Positions 1 to 3,973 of a stretch of DNA of 5,780 nucleotides are shown one piece after another. The DNA lies in assembly GCA_946482585.1 (NCBI GenBank), contig CAMLSI010000349.1:1-5780 (forward strand), written 5' to 3'. Origin of the DNA: an uncultured Lysobacteraceae bacterium. Its GTDB lineage: Bacteria; Pseudomonadota; Gammaproteobacteria; Xanthomonadales; Rhodanobacteraceae. Numbering within the stretch: the stretch's first letter is position 1; every line of letters starts with the position of its first letter. Below the pieces are notes generated by a model. That model was given only the letters and a program-made list of their open reading frames with translations, did no database searches and was not told the DNA's origin. A program made the position numbers and the translations under genes.

Positions 1-2
1 GC

Positions 3-101
3 CGCAAGGAAATCGAGATCGCCGAGACCGAGATGCCGGGCCTGATGGCGCTGCGTCAGGAATATGGCGCCTCCAGGCCGCTGACCGGCGCGCGGATCAC
101 G
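3..101 (+). pseudogene. ahcY: S-adenosylhomocysteine hydrolase (AhcY) fragment, truncated at both ends
   Basis: The frame starting at base 3 reads [18 protein letters not shown] and continues to LTGARI, with a preceding partial codon compatible with Gly. This is the highly conserved N-terminal stretch of AhcY, the NAD-dependent enzyme that splits S-adenosylhomocysteine into adenosine and homocysteine in the methyl cycle. The family normally continues GARI-(A/T)-G-x-LHMT with the substrate-binding histidine. Here the frame turns into TQLSMARLL and unrelated residues after GARIT, so homology ends at about 91-101. The start codon lies beyond the left edge. The open frame continues to a stop at 345-347, but that part is only the antisense of the neighbouring beta-helix gene. 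About 33 of some 430-470 residues are present, so no functional enzyme is encoded here. Identity is from recalled family sequence, but the match is long and specific. Confidence 0.85.
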
Positions 102-544
102 CAGTTGTCGATGGCGAGATTGCTGCCGGCCTGGAAGCCGCCGGAGAACGCGACATTCGCCGCATGGCCGCCGCGTACCGTGACGCCGCTGATCGACAGC
201 GTGTTCAGCAGGGAGAAGATCCCGAAGGTGTTGTTGCCGGAGATGGTCAGCTGGCCGGGACCCGGGCCGCTGATCGTCATGGGTTGCGTGATGGTCGGCA
301 GCGAGCTCGCGAGGTTGATCGTGCCGGTCACCGTGAACGTGATCTGATGCGGGCCGCTCGTGTCCGCATTCGCATCGAGCATGGCCTGGCGCAGACTGCC
401 CGGTCCGGCGTCGTCCGTCGTCGTTACGGCAAAGGCGGTTTTCGCGGCGGCGGGCTGCCGGGGTGCACCGGAGCCCGTCACAGAAAAAGCCAGCAGAGCG
501 ATGGTGCCGAGAGCGGCAAATCGGCGGCGAGCGTAGAACGCCAT
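56..544 (-). CDS. Secreted beta-helix-like protein, 3' end lost at a junction
   Basis: The start at 544 gives 162 residues. Residues 1-8 are basic and 10-22 hydrophobic, followed by a Gly/Ala/Pro-rich stretch, which looks like a Sec signal peptide. Next comes [20 protein letters not shown] (residues 41-60), the N-terminal motif common in exported right-handed beta-helix or CSLREA-type proteins. After that, short Thr/Ile/Ser/Gly-rich strands repeat ([44 protein letters not shown]), as expected for beta-helix coils. The last ~11 residues ([11 protein letters not shown]) are the antisense of the AhcY fragment, so the native protein is cut near residue 150. Related proteins usually run to several hundred residues. 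Role unknown; probably exported, possibly an adhesin or surface repeat protein. It follows the regulator gene on the same strand after a 250-base gap and is probably transcribed separately. Confidence 0.7.
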   Translation of the reverse strand: MAFYARRRFAALGTIALLAFSVTGSGAPRQPAAAKTAFAVTTTDDAGPGSLRQAMLDANADTSGPHQITFTVTGTINLASSLPTITQPMTISGPGPGQLTISGNNTFGIFSLLNTLSISGVTVRGGHAANVAFSGGFQAGSNLAIDNCVIRAPVSGLEAPYS

Positions 545-552
545 GGACGAGT

Positions 553-557
553 TTCCT
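553..557 (-). promoter_or_regulatory. Ribosome binding site setting the beta-helix gene start
   Basis: Read on the minus strand, AGGAA lies 8 bases before the ATG at 544. It supports that start over the in-frame ATG at 589, which would add 15 polar residues (MRCRGATPLLTGNSS) ahead of the signal peptide. Confidence 0.6.
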
Positions 558-609
558 GTCAGAAGGGGAGTGGCGCCTCTGCAGCGCATGCGTGCCGAGT
601 CCGCCGCGC

Positions 610-638
610 ATTCTTCCGAGAGGGCTGGTGCGAGGCAA
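610..638 (-). promoter_or_regulatory. Weak candidate promoter for the beta-helix gene
   Basis: On the minus strand, TTGCCT (633-638) and AAGAAT (610-615) are separated by 17 bases, each matching the sigma-70 consensus at 4 of 6 positions. Transcription would start near 603, giving a leader of about 60 bases. Spacing is ideal but the match is modest. I see nothing else in the 250-base gap (545-794) beyond GC-rich short inverted repeats, and no clear terminator for the upstream regulator. Confidence 0.25.
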
Positions 639-794
639 GTGCTGCCGAAGACCGTCGACTTCGCGATGCAGGACAGATCCCCGGTCGTCCGAATTCACTC
701 GGTGCCCGTCCGGGGCGCGGCGCTCCCGGGCATTCGCCCGCGCGAGGCGGAATCACGGATGTCCTCGATGGCGCCCCCGATTGCGGCTGCGCGC

Positions 795-1121
795 CTACTT
801 CCGGGCCTGGCAATAGAGGCCGTGCAGCGTTTCCACAATGCGCCTGGCGGGACCGCTCGCGAGGCCGTAATAGATGGCCTGCGCTTCGCGCCGTGTCGTC
901 ACGAGACCGTCTTCGCGCAGCACCGCCAGATGCTGCGACAGCGCGGACTGGCTGAGTTCCAGCTCGGTGTTGAGTTCGCCGACCGAGCGCTCGCGCTCGG
1001 CGAGCAGACACAGAATGATTAGCCGCTTTTCGTTGGCGAGTGCCTTGAGCAGGCGCGCGGCGCTGCCGACGTGGGTACGCATCTCGCTGGCGCTGACGGG
1101 ACGTTGTCTGGTGCGGGGCAT
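795..1121 (-). CDS. ArsR-family repressor of the BigR/SqrR/YgaV sulfide-sensing type
   Basis: This 108-residue winged-helix protein fits the ArsR family. Residues 20-41 (SAARLLKALANEKRLIILCLL) form the entry helices, 46-72 (SVGELN...LSQSALSQHLAVLREDGL) the helix-turn-helix, and 73-86 the wing. It lacks the ELCVCDL metal-binding motif of arsenic/cadmium sensors. It has exactly two cysteines, C38 and C104, 66 residues apart. Their spacing and settings (LIILCLL and LHGLYCQ) match the pair in BigR, SqrR and YgaV (C41/C107 in SqrR). In those proteins reactive sulfur bridges the pair with a disulfide or polysulfide and releases DNA. It is divergent from sqr, the classic target of such repressors, so it probably controls sqr and itself. 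Neither ATG has a good ribosome binding site; Met14 (position 1082) is an alternative start and keeps all domains. The family call is firm; sulfide sensing is inferred from the cysteines and neighbours. Confidence 0.9.
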   Translation of the reverse strand: MPRTRQRPVSASEMRTHVGSAARLLKALANEKRLIILCLLAERERSVGELNTELELSQSALSQHLAVLREDGLVTTRREAQAIYYGLASGPARRIVETLHGLYCQARK

Positions 1122-1191
1122 GGTCTGCGATGCGACGGGGAGCGGGCGGCCTCGGTGCCGGCAATGATGCCACCGGCTGTCGGCGGCAGGT

Positions 1192-1214
1192 CAGCCCGGC
1201 TTCCGCCCGGGCTG
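1192..1214. repeat. 8-bp perfect inverted repeat between the divergent genes
   Basis: CAGCCCGG at 1192-1199 pairs with CCGGGCTG at 1207-1214 around a 7-base loop. If the regulator is transcribed from the A/T-rich region near 1240, this would be a stem-loop in its untranslated leader. No T-run follows on either strand, so it is not a convincing terminator. Role unknown. Confidence 0.4.
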
Positions 1215-1229
1215 CAGCGGACTGCCTCG

Positions 1230-1259
1230 ATGACGGTTCTATTATTAGTTGATTCTAAT
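1230..1259 (+). promoter_or_regulatory. Candidate sigma-70 promoter of the sqr operon
   Basis: ATGACG (1230-1235, 4 of 6) and TCTAAT (1254-1259, 5 of 6) are 18 bases apart, giving a start near 1266. A second reading is TTGATT (1249-1254) with TAAAGT (1272-1277), 17 bases apart. Both readings lie in the only A/T-rich patch of the window and overlap the palindromic operator candidates, as expected for a promoter blocked by a repressor. On the minus strand, AATAAT (1241-1246) is a possible -10 for the regulator gene, but no good -35 accompanies it. Confidence 0.5.
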
Positions 1260-1275
1260 ATTAGCTTGCGCTAAA
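1244..1275. promoter_or_regulatory. Two abutting 16-bp palindromic operator candidates
   Basis: ATTAGTTGATTCTAAT (1244-1259) is a perfect ATTAG-N6-CTAAT palindrome. It is followed without a gap by ATTAGCTTGCGCTAAA (1260-1275), the same form with one arm mismatch. The junction itself makes the perfect 10-bp palindrome CTAATATTAG (1255-1264), and the second unit contains TTAGC-N4-GCTAA (1261-1274). Dimeric ArsR-family repressors bind A/T-rich palindromes over promoters, and the divergent BigR/SqrR-type gene makes this its likely binding region. The repeats are seen directly; assignment to that protein is inferred. Confidence 0.6.
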
Positions 1276-1299
1276 GTTCGGCCATGAATCCACGCCGGA

Positions 1300-1313
1300 T
1301 TGATCGAGATCAA
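1300..1313. promoter_or_regulatory. Perfect FNR/ANR-type box (TTGAT-N4-ATCAA)
   Basis: TTGATCGAGATCAA matches the FNR/ANR/DNR consensus TTGAT-N4-ATCAA at all 10 defined positions and is a 12-base perfect inverted repeat around GA. It is centred at 1306.5. A class II activation site (centre at -41.5) would put transcription start near 1348, with a poor -10 CAGGAT at 1336-1341 and a 22-base leader that still holds the sqr ribosome binding site. Relative to the upstream promoter candidate it lies at about +40, where binding would more likely repress or block. No FNR-family gene is in the window. Confidence 0.55.
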
Positions 1314-1369
1314 ACGCCCGCGCGGTCCATGCGCGCAGGATCGAGACAGCCTCTGACAGGAGCAGCGCC

Positions 1370-2689
1370 ATGGCTCGCATCCTGATCGTCGGCGCCGGCC
1401 TGGCGGGCATGAGCGCCGCGTACGAATGCCGATCTACCCTGGGTGCGGCGCACCACGTCGCCGTGGTAGGCGACGGCGACCGCTTCAGTTTCACGCCGTC
1501 CAATCCGTGGCTCGCGGTGGGCTGGCGTTCGGCCGACGACTTCACCTTTGCGGCCGCCGAGCCGTTGGCGCACAAGGACATCGCGTTGATTCCGCATGCC
1601 GCCGTGCGCATCGAGCCCGAGAGCCGGCGGGTGCACACGGCCGATGGCGGCGTGCACGGCTACGACTACCTGATCATCTGCACCGGTCCGAAGCTGGCCT
1701 TCGACGAGGTCCCGGGGACCGGCCCGGACGGCGGCTATACGCAATCCATCTGCACCACGCCTCACGCCACACGGGCCGCGGAGGCGTACCGGGCGTTTCT
1801 CGATGATCCCGGTCCGATCGTGATCGGCGCTGTGCAGGGCGCCAGCTGCTTCGGTCCCGCCTACGAATTCGCGCTGATTCTCGACGCGGACCTGCGCAAG
1901 CGGAAGCTGCGCGACCGCGTGCCGATGCATTTCGTCACGAGCGAGCCGTACATCGGCCACATGGGCCTCGGGGGCGTCGGCGACTCCAAGGGCATGCTCG
2001 AATCCGAGCTGCGCCGGCGCCACATCCGCTGGAGCGTCAATGCCCGCGTGCAGCAGGTACGACCGGGCGAGGTGCAGATTCTCGAGCACGACGAGGACGG
2101 CGCGGGAAAACGCGAGCAGACGTTGCCGTTCCGCTTCGCGATGCTGCTGCCGGCGTTCAAGGGCGTCGACGCGGTCGCTGGTGTGCACGGGCTGTGCAAC
2201 CCGCGCGGTTTCGTGCTCGTGGACCGGCATCAGCGCAGTACGCGCTATCGCGACATCTTCGCTGCCGGCGTATGCGTTGCGATTCCTCCGGTCGAAGTCA
2301 CGCCCGTGCCCACCGGAGCGCCGAAGACCGGCTTCATGATCGAGTCGATGGTGACCACGGTCGTGCGCAACATCGACGCGGAGTTGCACGGCAAGCCGGC
2401 CACGTTCGAAGGGACCTGGAACGCCGTGTGCCTCGCCGACATGGGTGACACGGGCATGGCCTTCGTCGCACTGCCACAGATCCCGCCGCGCAATGTGACC
2501 TGGGCGAAGAAGGGCCGCTGGGTGCATCTGGCCAAGGTCGCATTCGAGAAGTACTTCCTGCTCAAGATGCGGCACGGCAACTCCGAACCCGTCATCGAGA
2601 AATACGTCCTCGGCGCACTCGGCATCGAGCGCCTCAAGCCCGCCGCGCCCGAATCGCGGCCTTCATCGAAGCCAGGAGAAAAACCATGA
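1370..2689 (+). CDS. sqr: Sulfide:quinone oxidoreductase, type I
   Basis: This 439-residue flavoprotein oxidises sulfide to sulfane sulfur or polysulfide and passes electrons to the quinone pool at the periplasmic membrane face. The FAD-binding motif VGAGLAG is at 7-13 and FTPSNPWLAVGW at 41-52. TGPKLAF (105-111), GASCFGPAYEFA (158-169), SEPYIGHMGLGGVGDSKG (191-208) and VAIPPVEVTPVPTGAPKTG (303-321) are SQR signatures. All three catalytic cysteines are present: C128 (SICTT), C160 (GASCFG) and C354 (NAVCLADMGD). They correspond to C128/C160/C356 of Acidithiobacillus ferrooxidans SQR and C124/C156/C347 of Aquifex. The C-terminal AFEKYFLLKMRHGNSEP (391-407) matches the quinone-site and membrane-contact region. 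There is no cleavable signal, as is usual for SQR. AGGAG at 1358-1362, seven bases before the ATG, fixes the start. It is the first gene of the operon and its stop overlaps the next start as ATGA. Confidence 0.96.
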   Translation: MARILIVGAGLAGMSAAYECRSTLGAAHHVAVVGDGDRFSFTPSNPWLAVGWRSADDFTFAAAEPLAHKDIALIPHAAVRIEPESRRVHTADGGVHGYDYLIICTGPKLAFDEVPGTGPDGGYTQSICTTPHATRAAEAYRAFLDDPGPIVIGAVQGASCFGPAYEFALILDADLRKRKLRDRVPMHFVTSEPYIGHMGLGGVGDSKGMLESELRRRHIRWSVNARVQQVRPGEVQILEHDEDGAGKREQTLPFRFAMLLPAFKGVDAVAGVHGLCNPRGFVLVDRHQRSTRYRDIFAAGVCVAIPPVEVTPVPTGAPKTGFMIESMVTTVVRNIDAELHGKPATFEGTWNAVCLADMGDTGMAFVALPQIPPRNVTWAKKGRWVHLAKVAFEKYFLLKMRHGNSEPVIEKYVLGALGIERLKPAAPESRPSSKPGEKP

Positions 2690-2889
2690 ATCTCGATCGT
2701 GCCGTGATGGCGTTTGCCGGTGTGATGGTTCTCGTCAGTGTGGTGCTGACCCAGTTCGTCTCGCCGTGGTGGTGGTTGCTGACGGCGTTCGTCGGACTGA
2801 ACCTGCTCCAGGCCAGTTTCACCGGTTTCTGTCCGGCGGCGCTGCTGTTCCGCAAGCTGGGCATCGGCAGCGGCAGCGTGTTCCGCTGA
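2686..2889 (+). CDS. DUF2892 small inner-membrane protein (YgaP C-terminal-like)
   Basis: This 67-residue protein has two predicted membrane helices (about 5-25 and 28-46), a cytoplasm-compatible basic end (RKLG, 56-59) and the DUF2892 signature GLNLLQASFTGFCP at 37-50, with one cysteine (C49). The same domain forms the membrane anchor of YgaP, a rhodanese that in E. coli is encoded beside the regulator YgaV. Here it stands alone, without a rhodanese domain. Its start overlaps the sqr stop as ATGA, and AGGAG at 2674-2678 sits seven bases upstream inside sqr, so translation is probably coupled. Molecular function is unknown. Its position suggests it helps SQR or sulfane-sulfur handling at the membrane, but that is inference. 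Confidence 0.9.
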   Translation: MNLDRAVMAFAGVMVLVSVVLTQFVSPWWWLLTAFVGLNLLQASFTGFCPAALLFRKLGIGSGSVFR

Positions 2890-2905
2890 ACGAAAGGGAA
2901 GAACA

Positions 2906-3973
2906 ATGTCACTGCGTGTCCGCGTCCTCCTGCTGCCCGCGCTGCTCATGATCGCAGCCTGCGGCGCCGATCCTCACGCCGGCGCGCGCGCGCCGTTGCC
3001 GTCGCTGCAGTCGCACGTCGTGGGCGGCGGCGCCACCGCCGGACGCGCCTGGGACGGCGTGGTCGAGGCCGTGCAGCGCGCCGACCTTTCCGCGCAGACC
3101 GCGGGCCGCGTCACTGAGGTCAGCGTCGATGTCGACGACCGGGTTTCGCCTGACGAGGTGGTGCTGCGCATCACAGCTTTCGAGCAGCAGGCCGGCACGA
3201 ATGCGGCGCGCGCGCAGTTGCGCGCCGCCGAAGCCGCGGCGACCGAAGCCGAAAGCAACTACCGGCGCTATGCGACGCTGGCGTCGAGCCAGTCGGTGTC
3301 GCGCGCGCAGATCGATCAGGCGAAAGCCGCGCGCGATAGCGCGATCGCGCTGCGCGATGCCGCGCGCGCCGAACTCGTGCGCGTGGGGCAGCAGGCCGAC
3401 TACACGACGGTGCGTGCGCCGTTCGCCGGCATCGTCAGCGCGCGCCGCGTCGAACCGGGAGAAACGGTGGCGCCCGGACAGTCGCTCATGTCGGTGTACG
3501 CGCCCGGCTCGCTGCGGATCGAAGTGCAGGTGCCGCAATCCGAAGCGGCGGCGGTCCGCGCCGCCGGCAGTGCGCAGGTCGTGCTGGACGGCGGTCGCCG
3601 CGTCGACGCGGCCAAGGTCGTCGTGTTCCCCGCTGCCGATGCACGGACCCACAGCGTCACCGTGCGCGTGATGCTGCCCGACCTCGAAGACGCGCCGCAG
3701 CCCGGCGTGACGGCAAAAGTTGTGTTTCCGATCGCGGCCGGCGCGGAGGCGGTGCGGTTGCCGGCCACGGCGCTCGTGCAGCGCGGCGAGGTCAGCGGTG
3801 TCTACGTGATCGCGGACGACCATGTCCGTTTGCGCCAGGTGCGCCTGGGGCAGCGCGTCGGCGACGAGGTCGAAATCCTCGCGGGTCTTCGCGCCGGCGA
3901 GCGGGTCGCGACCGATCCGGTAGCCGCCGCGCAGGCGCTGGCTGCGCGGCGCGAGGCAGCCGGCCATGAATGA
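2906..3973 (+). CDS. RND efflux periplasmic adaptor (membrane fusion) lipoprotein
   Basis: This 355-residue AcrA/HlyD-type adaptor would bridge the inner-membrane pump to an outer-membrane channel. A lipoprotein signal ends in MIAAC with the lipidated Cys at 19. The first half of the barrel-sandwich domain is about 57-90 (AQTAGRVTEVSVDVDDRV). A coiled-coil hairpin, Ala/Arg/Glu-rich, covers about 92-163. The second lipoyl half, VRAPFAGIVSARRVEPGETV, covers about 169-188. The beta-barrel is about 203-278 and the membrane-proximal domain about 280-340 (LPATALVQRGEVSGVYVI). AGGGA (2895-2899), six bases before the ATG, supports the start, 16 bases after the DUF2892 stop. The residues after the Cys are Gly-Ala-Asp, so the simple Asp+2 inner-membrane retention signal is absent. 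The end overlaps the pump gene by 8 bases (ATGAATGA). Substrate cannot be read from the adaptor. Confidence 0.93.
   Translation: MSLRVRVLLLPALLMIAACGADPHAGARAPLPSLQSHVVGGGATAGRAWDGVVEAVQRADLSAQTAGRVTEVSVDVDDRVSPDEVVLRITAFEQQAGTNAARAQLRAAEAAATEAESNYRRYATLASSQSVSRAQIDQAKAARDSAIALRDAARAELVRVGQQADYTTVRAPFAGIVSARRVEPGETVAPGQSLMSVYAPGSLRIEVQVPQSEAAAVRAAGSAQVVLDGGRRVDAAKVVVFPAADARTHSVTVRVMLPDLEDAPQPGVTAKVVFPIAAGAEAVRLPATALVQRGEVSGVYVIADDHVRLRQVRLGQRVGDEVEILAGLRAGERVATDPVAAAQALAARREAAGHE

Noticed and set aside
701..740. GC-rich inverted repeats (e.g. CGGGC-attc-GCCCG at 727-740) as a terminator for the regulator gene
   Set aside because: Stems are short and no T-run follows on the minus strand, so a rho-independent terminator is not supported.
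164..955. 263-residue plus-strand frame spanning the beta-helix gene and the regulator
   Set aside because: It crosses two minus-strand genes and their intergenic gap, and is Arg/Gly/Ala-rich without motifs.
1310..2575. 421-residue minus-strand frame over sqr
   Set aside because: Antisense of the clearly conserved sqr gene, no recognisable domain, and it would cross the sqr promoter leader. It is a composition artefact.
3300..3375. Dense GCGCG runs resembling a simple repeat
   Set aside because: They encode the Ala/Arg/Asp-rich coiled-coil hairpin of the adaptor and are explained by codon choice.
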